Both the position numbers and the translations under genes were made by a program. Positions 56,260-64,000 of a stretch of DNA of 64,000 nt are shown piece by piece. The stretch's first letter is position 1. Every line of letters begins with the position of its first letter. The notes under the pieces were generated by a model that saw only the letters and a list, made by a program, of their open reading frames with translations, made no database searches and was not told where the DNA came from. Source of the stretch: Nocardioides marinus (GTDB taxonomy: Bacteria; Pseudomonadota; Alphaproteobacteria; Rhodobacterales; Rhodobacteraceae); contig JAHVJD010000004.1 in the NCBI GenBank assembly GCA_019801415.1, positions 310,001 through 374,000 of the forward strand, read 5' to 3'.

Positions 56260-57633
56260 ATGCTGAAGAACGACCAGCTGGACCAATGGGACCGCGACAA
56301 CTTTTTCCACCCCTCGACGCATCTGGCGCAGCACGCCCGCGGTGAAAGCCCGGCCCGCGTGATCCAGACCGCGCAGGGCGCCCATATCGAGGACCGCGAC
56401 GGCAACCGTCTGCTGGACGCCTTTGCCGGGCTCTATTGCGTCAACGTGGGCTACGGCCGCCAGGAAATCGCCGAAGCCATCGCCGCGCAGGCGCGGGAGC
56501 TGGCCTATTACCATTCCTACGTCGGGCACGGCACCGAGGCGTCGATCACCCTGGCCAAGATGATCCTCGACCGCGCGCCCTCGAACATGTCGAAGGTCTA
56601 TTTCGGCCTCGGCGGCTCGGACGCCAATGAAACCAACGTCAAACTGATCTGGTATTACAACAACATCCTGGGTCGCCCGCAGAAGAAGAAGATCATCTCG
56701 CGCTGGCGCGGCTATCATGGCTCGGGGCTGGTCACCGGCTCGCTGACGGGGCTGGAGCTGTTCCACAAGAAGTTCGACCTGCCGGTGGAGCAGGTGATCC
56801 ACACCGAGGCGCCCTATTACTACCGCCGCGCCGATCTGAACCAGACCGAGGAGCAGTTCGTGGCCCATTGCGCGGCTGAGCTGGAGGCGCTGATCGAACG
56901 TGAGGGCGCGGACACCATCGCGGCCTTCATCGGCGAGCCGGTGCTGGGCACCGGCGGCATCGTTCCGCCGCCGGCGGGCTACTGGGCGGCCATCCAGGCG
57001 GTGCTGAAGAAACACGACATCCTGCTGGTGGCGGATGAGGTGGTGACCGGCTTCGGGCGGCTTGGATCGATGTTCGGCTCTGACCACTACGGGATCGAGG
57101 CTGACATCATCACCATCGCCAAGGGGCTGACATCGGCCTATGCGCCGCTGTCCGGCTCGATCGTCAGCGACAAGGTCTGGAAGGTGCTGGAGCAGGGCAC
57201 CGATGAAAACGGCCCGATCGGCCACGGCTGGACCTATTCGGCGCACCCAATCGGGGCCGCGGCGGGGGTTGCGAACCTCAAGCTGCTGGATGAGCTGAAC
57301 CTGATCACCAACGCGGGCGAGACTGGTGCCTATCTCAACGCCACCATGGCCGAGGCGCTGGGCAGCCACCCGCACGTGGGCGATATCCGCGGCGAGGGGA
57401 TGCTGTGCGCAGTGGAGTTCGTGAAGGGTCGCGACAGCCGCAGCTTCTTTGATGCGGCGGACAAGATCGGCCCGCAGATCGCGGCCAAACTGTTGGAGCA
57501 GGACAAGATCATCGCGCGGGCGATGCCGCAGGGCGACATCCTGGGCTTTGCGCCGCCGTTCTGCCTGACGCGGGCCGAGGCCGATCAGGTGGTCGATGGC
57601 ACCCTGCGGGCAGTCAAGGCGGTACTGGGCTGA
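56260..57633 (+). CDS. doeD: Class III aminotransferase, DoeD-like (diaminobutyrate transaminase)
   Basis: 457 residues; AGGAAGGA upstream of the ATG. PLP lysine K288 in TIAKGLTSAYAPLSG, the glycine-rich cofactor loop GLGGSDANETNVK, and VADEVVTGFGRLG are all present. In ectoine catabolism it transfers the gamma-amino group of 2,4-diaminobutyrate to an acceptor, giving aspartate-semialdehyde for DoeC. Related omega-aminotransferases use other diamines, so the assignment depends on the asnC-doeC-doeD order. A terminator-like hairpin follows. Confidence 0.82.
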   Translation: MLKNDQLDQWDRDNFFHPSTHLAQHARGESPARVIQTAQGAHIEDRDGNRLLDAFAGLYCVNVGYGRQEIAEAIAAQARELAYYHSYVGHGTEASITLAKMILDRAPSNMSKVYFGLGGSDANETNVKLIWYYNNILGRPQKKKIISRWRGYHGSGLVTGSLTGLELFHKKFDLPVEQVIHTEAPYYYRRADLNQTEEQFVAHCAAELEALIEREGADTIAAFIGEPVLGTGGIVPPPAGYWAAIQAVLKKHDILLVADEVVTGFGRLGSMFGSDHYGIEADIITIAKGLTSAYAPLSGSIVSDKVWKVLEQGTDENGPIGHGWTYSAHPIGAAAGVANLKLLDELNLITNAGETGAYLNATMAEALGSHPHVGDIRGEGMLCAVEFVKGRDSRSFFDAADKIGPQIAAKLLEQDKIIARAMPQGDILGFAPPFCLTRAEADQVVDGTLRAVKAVLG

Positions 57634-57668
57634 CCCGACGGCCGGGCCAGAGGTGTCTGCGCGATGTT

Positions 57669-57697
57669 GCGGCGGCGGATGAGGGATCCGCCGCCGC
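57669..57697 (+). terminator. Strong stem-loop after doeD
   Basis: GCGGCGGCGGAT (57669-57680) pairs perfectly with ATCCGCCGCCGC (57686-57697), loop of 5; TCATTATT follows. It lies between convergent doeD and the sugar-importer ATPase gene. Confidence 0.75.
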
Positions 57698-57737
57698 TCA
57701 TTATTCTGTGTTGACTGATGGGCGCCTGCGCTGTGGG

Positions 57738-58733
57738 TCAGCGCAGGCGCTGGCCGCCTTCGTCAAAGTAATAGGCGCGGCTGGGGTCAAAGCCAAAGCG
57801 GGCATCCTGGCCTGCGCGGATGTCGTGCTGACCGAACAGGCGGATGGTCAGCGGTGCGCTGGGGGTCTCGAGGATCACGTTGGTGTCGCCGCCCAGCTGT
57901 TCCACGTGCGACACTCGGCCTGCAATCGGGCCGCCGCCTTCCAGCCGGATGTCCTCGGGGCGGATGCCCATTTCGCGCGGATCGCCGGGATTCAGCGCCT
58001 CGGCAGGCAGGAAGTTCATTGACGGTGCGCCGAGGAAACCCGCGACAAAGCGGTTTGCCGGGTCGTTATACAACTCCATCGGGCTGCCGATCTGCTCGAC
58101 CCGGCCGTCGCGCAGCACCACGATCTTGTCGGCCAGCGTCATCGCCTCGGTCTGGTCGTGGGTCACATAGATCATCGAGGCCGACAGCTGGCGGTGCAGG
58201 TTGGCGATCTCGATCCGCGTGTTCATCCGCAGCGCGGCGTCCAGGTTCGACAGCGGCTCGTCAAACAGGAACAGCTTGGGCTGGCGCACGATGGCGCGGC
58301 CGATGGCAACCCGCTGGCGCTGGCCGCCGGACAGCTCGGATGGGTAGCGGTCCAGATAGGGTTCCAGCCCCAGCATCCGGCTGGCCTCGGCGACGCGCTC
58401 CTCGATCACCGCCTTGGGCTGGCGTTCCTGTTTCAGCGCGAGGGTCATGTTGCCGCGCACGTTCAGATGCGGGTAGAGCGCGTAGCTCTGGAATACCATG
58501 GCGATGCCACGCTTGGAGGGCGGCGTCAGGTTGACCTGCTCGCCAGCGATATGGATCTCGCCCGAGGTCGCATCCTCCAGCCCCGCGATCACCCGCAAGA
58601 GGGTGGACTTGCCGCAGCCCGAGGGGCCGACGAAGACCACGAATTCGCCGTCTTCGACCTCAAGGTTGATGTCCTTCAGAACATGCACCGGGCCAAAGGA
58701 CTTGTTGACGTTTTTCAGGGACAGGGCGGTCAT
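57738..58733 (-). CDS. Sugar ABC transporter ATP-binding protein (UgpC/MalK type)
   Basis: 331 residues, with Walker A GPSGCGKST, signature LSGGQRQRVAIGRAIV, Walker B LFLFDEPLSNLDAAL, and a C-terminal OB-type regulatory domain (about 235-331). It energises the permease pair encoded upstream. The start overlaps the dehydrogenase stop by 4 bases. Last gene of the murQ-SBP-permeases-dehydrogenase operon. It is slightly short for the family (about 350-370), the C-terminal domain being compact. Confidence 0.9.
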   Translation of the reverse strand: MTALSLKNVNKSFGPVHVLKDINLEVEDGEFVVFVGPSGCGKSTLLRVIAGLEDATSGEIHIAGEQVNLTPPSKRGIAMVFQSYALYPHLNVRGNMTLALKQERQPKAVIEERVAEASRMLGLEPYLDRYPSELSGGQRQRVAIGRAIVRQPKLFLFDEPLSNLDAALRMNTRIEIANLHRQLSASMIYVTHDQTEAMTLADKIVVLRDGRVEQIGSPMELYNDPANRFVAGFLGAPSMNFLPAEALNPGDPREMGIRPEDIRLEGGGPIAGRVSHVEQLGGDTNVILETPSAPLTIRLFGQHDIRAGQDARFGFDPSRAYYFDEGGQRLR

Positions 58734-59764
58734 TGGGCGGCCTCCTCAAGTGTAACAGGCTGGCCGGTGCGGATGCTGTGATCCGCAGCCAGGCAAATGG
58801 CAAGGGACTGGACGGCGTCATTCATGTGCCGGATCAGGTCGTGGTCTTCGGTGATGGCACGCAACATGGCGGCCTGTTCGGCGTCGCACAGCTCTTGGTG
58901 GCCGGGCTCATCCGGCAGGTCGATGTAGCGGTCGCCCTCGGCGCGGTGCAGCAGGATGCTGCCGACACGGGTGTGGCCGTCCACGTCAGACGATCCGGCC
59001 TTGTCGGTCTCGGTGATGGAAACCGAGCCGTTCGGCGTGATGATGTCCTTCACGAAAAACGCGGTTTCCGACATCATCGGCCCCCAGCCGGCCTCGTACC
59101 AACCGGTGGAGCCATCGGCAAAGATCACCTGGAACTGGCCGTAGTTGTACATGTCCTCGGCGATTTCATCCGACAGGCGCAGCCCCATGCCATGCACGCG
59201 CACGGGCTCAGCATCGGTGATCTGGCACATCACGTCGACGTAATGCACGCCGCAGTCGACGATCGGGCTGGTGGTCTGCATCAGCGCCTTGTGGGTCTCC
59301 CACTCAGGCCCGCTCGATTGCTGGTTCAGGTTCATGCGGAACACATAAGGGCCGCCCAGATCGCGGGCCTCGGCAATCAGGCGCTGCCAGCTGGGGTGGT
59401 GGCGCAGGATATAGCCGACCATCAGCTTGCGGCCGGTTTCTTGCGCGGTGGCAACCACGCGGCGGGCATCCGCCACGTTGGTCGCCAGCGGCTTTTCCAC
59501 AAACACATGCGCCCCGGCTTGCATCGCCGCACAGGCATAGTCGGCGTGGCTGTCGGAATAGGTGGCGATCACCACCAGATCCGGTTTCACCTCGGCCAGC
59601 GCCTGATGGAAATCGGTGAACACAGGGTAGCCTTGCAGGTCAGCGTGGCCCACCTCGCCGGAGCGGTTCACCAGGCCAACGATCTCGGCCTCGGGGTGGG
59701 TGTGGTGGGCCAGCGCATGGGACAGCCCCATGTTGCCCAGGCCCGCTATCAGAACCCGGATCAT
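58730..59764 (-). CDS. Gfo/Idh/MocA family NAD(P)-dependent oxidoreductase
   Basis: 344 residues from the ATG at 59764, overlapping the permease stop. N-terminal Rossmann fold (VLIAGLGNMGLSHALAHH), the family EKPLATN motif with its catalytic lysine, then the alpha/beta domain with DCGVHYVDVM near the active site. Members oxidise or epimerise sugars, inositols and amino sugars. Embedded between importer genes, it should act on the imported compound or a derivative. No close specificity is apparent to me. Confidence 0.85.
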   Translation of the reverse strand: MIRVLIAGLGNMGLSHALAHHTHPEAEIVGLVNRSGEVGHADLQGYPVFTDFHQALAEVKPDLVVIATYSDSHADYACAAMQAGAHVFVEKPLATNVADARRVVATAQETGRKLMVGYILRHHPSWQRLIAEARDLGGPYVFRMNLNQQSSGPEWETHKALMQTTSPIVDCGVHYVDVMCQITDAEPVRVHGMGLRLSDEIAEDMYNYGQFQVIFADGSTGWYEAGWGPMMSETAFFVKDIITPNGSVSITETDKAGSSDVDGHTRVGSILLHRAEGDRYIDLPDEPGHQELCDAEQAAMLRAITEDHDLIRHMNDAVQSLAICLAADHSIRTGQPVTLEEAAQ

Positions 59765-60600
59765 TTGACCGCCCCCGACGTAATGCCGCGGATCAGCTGG
59801 CGTGAGAAGATCATGTAGAGCACCAGCACCGGCAGGATTGCGAGGCTCAGCGCCGACAGCACAGCGTTCCAGTTGGTGACGAACTGGCCGATGAACACCT
59901 GGCTGCCGAGGGTCAGGGTCTTGGTTTCCTCGGCCGGGGCCAGGATCAGCGGGAACCACAGGTCGTTCCAGATCGGGATCATGTTGAACACCGCCACCGT
60001 CGCCATCGCCGGGCGCACCAGCGGCAGCACCAGCCGGAAGAAGATGGTATATTCGCTGAGCCCGTCGATACGTCCGGCGTTCTTCAGGTCATCACTCACC
60101 TGTTTCATGAATTCGCTGAGGATGAACACCGCGAGCGGCAGCCCCTGGGCCGTGTAGACCAGGATCAGTGCCCAGAGGGTGTTCACCAGCCCCGAAGCCA
60201 CCATCATTTCAAGGATGGCCACGGTGCCGATGCGGATCGGGATCATGATCCCCAGCGCCAGATACAGCCCCAGCAAGGTGCTGCCGCGGAACTTGTATTC
60301 ACTCAGCGCATAGGCCGCCATGGCGCCGAACAGCAGCACCAGCGTCAGCGAGGCCACGGTGACGATCATCGAGTTCTGGAAATACAGGAAGAAATCCCCC
60401 TGTTTCATCACTGTCTGATAGCCGATCAGGCTGAAGCTGTCCGCGTCGGGCAGGGCCAGAGGTTCGCGAAAGATCGCCTTGCGGGTCTTGAAGCTGTTGA
60501 TCAGGATCACGAACACCGGGAACAGCGCAATCAGCGTGTAGAGGATCAGCGCGCCGTGCATGGCGAAGGTGTTGAGCGGGTTGGAGCGGGCCTTGTTCAT
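59761..60600 (-). CDS. Carbohydrate ABC transporter permease (MalG type)
   Basis: 279 residues, six predicted spans. The coupling motif of MalG-type permeases is present: LKNAGRIDGLSEYTIFFRLVLP, preceded by SEFMKQVSDD. The C-terminus SRQLIRGITSGAVK is typical of the family. It starts 12 bases after the partner permease stops and overlaps the dehydrogenase start. Pairs with the MalF-type permease at 60613. Confidence 0.9.
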   Translation of the reverse strand: MNKARSNPLNTFAMHGALILYTLIALFPVFVILINSFKTRKAIFREPLALPDADSFSLIGYQTVMKQGDFFLYFQNSMIVTVASLTLVLLFGAMAAYALSEYKFRGSTLLGLYLALGIMIPIRIGTVAILEMMVASGLVNTLWALILVYTAQGLPLAVFILSEFMKQVSDDLKNAGRIDGLSEYTIFFRLVLPLVRPAMATVAVFNMIPIWNDLWFPLILAPAEETKTLTLGSQVFIGQFVTNWNAVLSALSLAILPVLVLYMIFSRQLIRGITSGAVK

Positions 60601-60612
60601 GTCATCTGCTCC

Positions 60613-61629
60613 TTACAGCTGGTACCGGCGCATCCGGGTCTGGATGCCGAAGAGGTAGATGCAGACACCCACCAGGATGATCGCGAACATGGCGCTGGCG
60701 ATGGCGGAACCCATGTGCGGATCGCCAAGCTGCAGCTGGAAGCCAAAGAAGGTGCGATACATGAAGGTGCCCAGGATATCGGTCGAGAAATCCGGCCCCG
60801 CCAGCGCGCCCTGCGACGCGTAGATCAGGTCGAAGGCATTGAAGTTGCCGACAAATGTCAGGATCGAGATGATCCCGATCGAGGGCAGGATCAGCGGCAG
60901 CTTGATTTTCCAGAAGGCGGCAAAGCCGGTGATGCCGTCGATTTCACCCGCTTCCAGAACTTCTTCGGGGATCGACAGAAGTGCCGCGTAGATCAGCATC
61001 ATCGGGATGCCGACGAACTGCCACACAGAAATCAGCGCCAGCGTGGTCAGCGCGTATTCTTCCTTGCCGAGCCAGGGCGCGAACAGCGACTTCAGCCCGA
61101 CCGCATCCAGCATTGACGGCGCGATGCCCCAGATCGGCGAAAGGATCAGTTTCCAGGCAAAGCCGACGATCACGAAGCTGAGGATGGTCGGGATGAAGAT
61201 GGCAGAGCGGTAGAGTGCCGCAAAGCGCAGCCGCGGATGGCTCAGCAGTGCGGCCAGAGCGATGCCGATGGGGTTCTGCACCAGCATATGCACGAGGAAG
61301 AACCAGAAATTGTTGCCGAGGGCGTTCCAGAACTGCTCTGACCAGATCGGGTCGAAGAACAGCGTCTGGAAATTGGCCAGCCCGGCCCAGACCCGCTCCT
61401 GATCGATGCGCGTATAAAGCGCCAGCCGCAGCGTGTTGAACAGCGGAAAGATCATCACCGCGGTATAGATAAGCACCGCGGGCGCCAGGAACACGACGAC
61501 GTGCAGGTGCGGGCGGCGGCGCTTCTTCGTGGCAGGAGCAGCGGCGGCGGCGGCCTGTGGCGCCGCGGCGGCCATTGCGCCGGCTTGTGCCACGGTCTGC
61601 GGGGTGCCGCTTTGCGAAGGGCGGGACAT
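60613..61629 (-). CDS. Carbohydrate ABC transporter permease (MalF type)
   Basis: 338 residues from the ATG at 61629, preceded by GGAGGAA; an ATG at 61644 is less well placed. The N-terminal 40 residues are an Ala/Pro-rich cytoplasmic stretch ending in KKRRRPHLHVVVFLAPAVLIY, where the first span begins. The coupling motif is EVLEAGEIDGITGFAAFWKIKLPLI. Six spans are predicted. It lies 130 bases after the binding-protein gene, across a perfect stem-loop. Confidence 0.9.
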   Translation of the reverse strand: MSRPSQSGTPQTVAQAGAMAAAAPQAAAAAAPATKKRRRPHLHVVVFLAPAVLIYTAVMIFPLFNTLRLALYTRIDQERVWAGLANFQTLFFDPIWSEQFWNALGNNFWFFLVHMLVQNPIGIALAALLSHPRLRFAALYRSAIFIPTILSFVIVGFAWKLILSPIWGIAPSMLDAVGLKSLFAPWLGKEEYALTTLALISVWQFVGIPMMLIYAALLSIPEEVLEAGEIDGITGFAAFWKIKLPLILPSIGIISILTFVGNFNAFDLIYASQGALAGPDFSTDILGTFMYRTFFGFQLQLGDPHMGSAIASAMFAIILVGVCIYLFGIQTRMRRYQL

Positions 61630-61724
61630 GGGCAATTCCTCCATGTGTCAGGGGTGCGCCGACGGGGCGGTCGGCAGGTCGGTCCGGCGGGGCGCGCGGA
61701 CGGCTGATCTGGACGATCGGGGGT

Positions 61725-61752
61725 GCGGGGCGCAACGCAGGCTGCGCCCCGC
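61725..61752 (-). other. Perfect stem-loop between sugar-binding-protein and permease genes
   Basis: GCGGGGCGCA (61725-61734) pairs with TGCGCCCCGC (61743-61752), loop of 8, 7 bases after the binding-protein stop on the minus strand. No T-run. Placed as expected for differential stability of binding-protein mRNA. Confidence 0.65.
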
Positions 61753-61759
61753 GGTCAGC

Positions 61760-63016
61760 TTAGTTCTGCTGCGGTTCGTACCAGCTGGCCAGCCCGTCCT
61801 GCAGCTTCTGGCCCAGAGCCTCGGGTGTCTCGGTGCCCTTGATGGCAGCGACCGATGCGCCCCAGGTCTCGTTTTCCAGGTTCGGCGTGCCGCGCGACAG
61901 GATCTGGTAGGTGGAGCGGATGGTGCTCTCGCAGTCGTCGCGCCAGCTCAGGAACTCTTGCGCCAGCGGGTCCTCCAGCGCGACCGGGGCGCTGGACAGC
62001 GGGAAGAAGCCAGGCAGGGCGTTGGCAAAGATCTCGGCGAACTCGGGGCTGGCGACCCAGGTCAGGAAGGTCTTGGCGGCCTCCGGGTTGTTGGTGGCGG
62101 CGTTCATGCCGATGCCGATGTCGGTGTGATCCGAGATATAGCAGGTGTCGCCCGCGTTCTGCACTGGCGGGTTGAACACGCCCATTTCGAAATCCGCCTG
62201 CGCGTTGAAGCCGGAGATTTCCCAGCTGCCTGCCGGGTAGATCGCGGCGCGGCCCAGCGTGAACAGGTTCTGGCTGTCGGGATAGGTCTGTGCCTCGTAC
62301 CCGTCACCCAGGTAGTCGGCCCATTTTGCCAGCGTTGCAAAGGGGGCGGTCCACTGCTCGTCGGTCAGCTTCTGCTCGCCCGCGATCAGCGCCAGGCGGC
62401 CTTCTTCGCCCTTCCAGTAGTTCGGGCCGATGTTGTTGTACCCCATGGTGGCGGCTTCCCACTGGTCGTTGGTGCCCATCGCCAGGGGGATATAGCTGCC
62501 GTCTTCCTTGATCTTGTCGAGCGCGGCAAAGAACTCCGCTTCGGTTTTGGGCTCTTCGATGCCCAGCTCGTCGAAGATCTCCTTGTTGTAGATGAAGCCG
62601 TGGATCACGCTGGCCATCGGCATGCAGAATGTGGCCGAGCCATCATCGGTCTGCCAGGCGGATTTGGCGACATCCGGGAAGTTGCCCATCGCCTCCATGT
62701 CGCTGAGGTCGGTCAGGTGACCGGCTTCATACAGCGCCAGCGAGGCGTCGAAGGGGCGGCAGGTGATCAGATCGCCGGCCGACCCTGCGTCCAGCTTGGA
62801 GTTCAGCACGGCATTGTACTCCGCCGGAGCCGAGGGCGTGAACTTGATCTTGATGCCGGGGTGCTTGGCTTCAAAAGCGGGGATGATCTTGTCCTGCCAC
62901 AGGGTCAGGTCGTCGTTGCGCCAGCTTTCGATGGTCAGCGTCGCATCTTCGGCAAAGGCGGCCGGGGCGCTTAGCGCGGTCGTGGCCAGCATGGCGATCA
63001 GGATCTTGCGGTTCAT
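61760..63016 (-). CDS. Extracellular sugar-binding protein (family 1) of ABC transporter
   Basis: 418 residues with a Sec signal peptide (MNRKILIAMLATTALSAPAAF, cleavage after AFA). The mature sequence starts with ATLTIESWRNDDLTLWQDKI, the family 1 fold, and includes the block GRAAIYPAGSWEISGFNAQ. Two cysteine pairs are possible. GGGAG precedes the ATG. It is the second gene of the operon, directly after the MurQ-like gene, and should recognise a carbohydrate. An N-acetylated or muropeptide-derived sugar is suggested by MurQ but not shown. Confidence 0.9.
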   Translation of the reverse strand: MNRKILIAMLATTALSAPAAFAEDATLTIESWRNDDLTLWQDKIIPAFEAKHPGIKIKFTPSAPAEYNAVLNSKLDAGSAGDLITCRPFDASLALYEAGHLTDLSDMEAMGNFPDVAKSAWQTDDGSATFCMPMASVIHGFIYNKEIFDELGIEEPKTEAEFFAALDKIKEDGSYIPLAMGTNDQWEAATMGYNNIGPNYWKGEEGRLALIAGEQKLTDEQWTAPFATLAKWADYLGDGYEAQTYPDSQNLFTLGRAAIYPAGSWEISGFNAQADFEMGVFNPPVQNAGDTCYISDHTDIGIGMNAATNNPEAAKTFLTWVASPEFAEIFANALPGFFPLSSAPVALEDPLAQEFLSWRDDCESTIRSTYQILSRGTPNLENETWGASVAAIKGTETPEALGQKLQDGLASWYEPQQN

Positions 63017-63045
63017 GTATTTTCTCCCAGTTTTTCTTCTTGAGT

Positions 63046-63945
63046 TCAGGCAGTTGGTTTCTTCAGCTGCTCAAGTGCCGGGCGCAGTCTGTCGCTGCTT
63101 GCCGACAACATTTCGGTGGCCTGTGCCATATCGGTTGCGCCTGCGCACAGCAGGATGGCGGGTTTGACAGCCCCTCGCGACATCTCCAGCGCGGTGCGGG
63201 CCTGCGCCTGTGTTGCGCCGGTGATGCGCATCGCCACCGCCTCGGCGCGGGTGCGCAGCTTGGCGTTCTCGGCGCGAAAATTGACCATCATGCCGTCATG
63301 CACATGGCCCAGCTCGACGGCCATCAGGGTGGACAGCATGTTCAGCGCGATCTTCTGCGCCGTGCCAGCCCCCATCCGGGTCGAGCCGGAGACCAGCTCC
63401 GGCGCGGTTGCCAGCAGGATGGGGTGGTCGCTCAGCTCCAGCAGCGGGCAGCCGGGGTTGTTGGCGATGCCGACCACCGCGGCACCGGCCTTGCGTGCGA
63501 TGCGCGCCGCCTCGAGGGTGAAGGGGGTGGTGCCGCTGGCCGAGACCACGATCACCGTGTCATCGGGGGTCAGCAGCGCCAGGCCTTCGGTCAGGCCTTC
63601 GGTGTCGTCTTCAGTAGCGCCGGGCATGCGGGCGCTCTGCGGCAGGCCGCCCGCCATCAGGATCTGAATGCGCGACTCGTCGATGCCAAAGGTGCCGCCG
63701 AGCTCCATCGCATCCGCCGCCGCCATCAGTCCGGAGGACCCCGCTGCCACATAGTACAGATTGCCGGTCCCGCCCAGGCTGCGGGCCATGGCGCGAGCGC
63801 CGTTGCTGATTTCGGTCAGGGCGGCAAGGGGGCTGTCGGCCGCCTGCCGCTGGCTGTCTGCGAGCGCCCGGGCAATGGTGGTGAGTGGCTGGGTGTCCAG
63901 CCCTTCTGCCTGCGGATGCAGCTGTTCGGTGGTACGTGGCAGCAC
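63046..63945 (-). CDS. murQ: N-acetylmuramic acid 6-phosphate etherase-like protein (SIS domain)
   Basis: 299 residues, GTG start with AGGAGG upstream. SIS-domain enzyme with YYVAAGSSGLMAAADAMEL near 67, ILMAGGLPQSA, a glycine/serine-rich site VVSASGTTPFTLEA, and the family signature SGSTRMGAGTAQKIALNMLST. MurQ cleaves the lactyl ether of MurNAc-6-phosphate to GlcNAc-6-phosphate and D-lactate. It is the first gene of the sugar-importer operon. A kinase producing the phosphorylated substrate is not in the window. Sugar isomerase with a related SIS fold is the alternative. Confidence 0.83.
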   Translation of the reverse strand: MLPRTTEQLHPQAEGLDTQPLTTIARALADSQRQAADSPLAALTEISNGARAMARSLGGTGNLYYVAAGSSGLMAAADAMELGGTFGIDESRIQILMAGGLPQSARMPGATEDDTEGLTEGLALLTPDDTVIVVSASGTTPFTLEAARIARKAGAAVVGIANNPGCPLLELSDHPILLATAPELVSGSTRMGAGTAQKIALNMLSTLMAVELGHVHDGMMVNFRAENAKLRTRAEAVAMRITGATQAQARTALEMSRGAVKPAILLCAGATDMAQATEMLSASSDRLRPALEQLKKPTA

Positions 63946-63971
63946 GGGGGTCCTCCTTGTTGGCTGATAGC

Positions 63972-63987
63972 ATACCTATACAATACC
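63972..63987 (-). promoter_or_regulatory. Direct repeats of GGTAT upstream of murQ (candidate GntR-type site)
   Basis: On the minus strand GGTAT occurs twice (63983-63987 and 63972-63976), 11 bases apart, about 30-40 bases before the murQ start. NanR of E. coli binds GGTATA direct repeats. The sequence between the repeats is AT-rich and promoter-like. Tentative. Confidence 0.35.
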
Positions 63988-64000
63988 ACTTGTCCATGGT

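Overview
The window is GC-rich DNA with dense, overlapping operons and almost no intergenic space. Its gene content points to a marine alphaproteobacterium of the Roseobacter group (Rhodobacteraceae): glycine, ectoine, protocatechuate and arginine catabolism, several solute-binding-protein ABC importers, a type I secreted adhesin and a CueR-type copper circuit. This assignment comes from family recognition only. I see no rRNA, tRNA, CRISPR array, insertion sequence or phage gene.

Region by region. 1-2441: end of a plus-strand catabolic operon (2,3-diaminopropionate ammonia-lyase, M24 metallopeptidase, Asp/Glu racemase family). 2556-10008: an arginine or methylarginine island. A tetR-aruH-aruI-ddah operon on the minus strand faces a polar amino-acid ABC importer, with a TetR-type palindrome between them. 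10009-15057: a PotD/A/B/C-like importer whose last permease carries an unusual C-terminal tail with an extra membrane segment, a coiled coil and two identical 17-residue repeats. 15077-24433: seven co-directional genes (lpd, lipA, Na+/alanine-glycine symporter, gcvT, gcvH, gcvP, GlxA-type regulator) forming a nearly complete glycine-oxidation module, faced by an XRE-cupin regulator. 25300-29617: a GntR regulator, a Cache-type chemoreceptor and a secreted trypsin-like protease.

29633-37126: a self-contained type I secretion locus (adhesin, TolC-like protein, ABC exporter, HlyD adaptor). 37815-42606: the PrkA-YeaH-SpoVR stress-signalling operon. 42722-47084: glutathione-dependent formaldehyde dehydrogenase, then copA-cueR behind a textbook CueR promoter. 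47133-50740: pcaC-H-G plus a beta-keto-acid cleavage enzyme, divergent from pcaQ. 50765-57633: ectoine/diaminobutyrate degradation (GntR, doeB2, doeA; divergent asnC, doeC, doeD). 57738-63945: a sugar ABC importer with a Gfo/Idh/MocA dehydrogenase and a MurQ-like etherase.

The common theme is uptake and breakdown of nitrogen-rich compatible solutes and amino acids, each block with its own local regulator. The observations most worth following are the PotC tail, the diverged tandem repeat upstream of the PotD-like gene, the competing stem-loops between adhesin and tolC, the DDAH-AruI-AruH operon, and the structured non-coding stretch near 28.7 kb.
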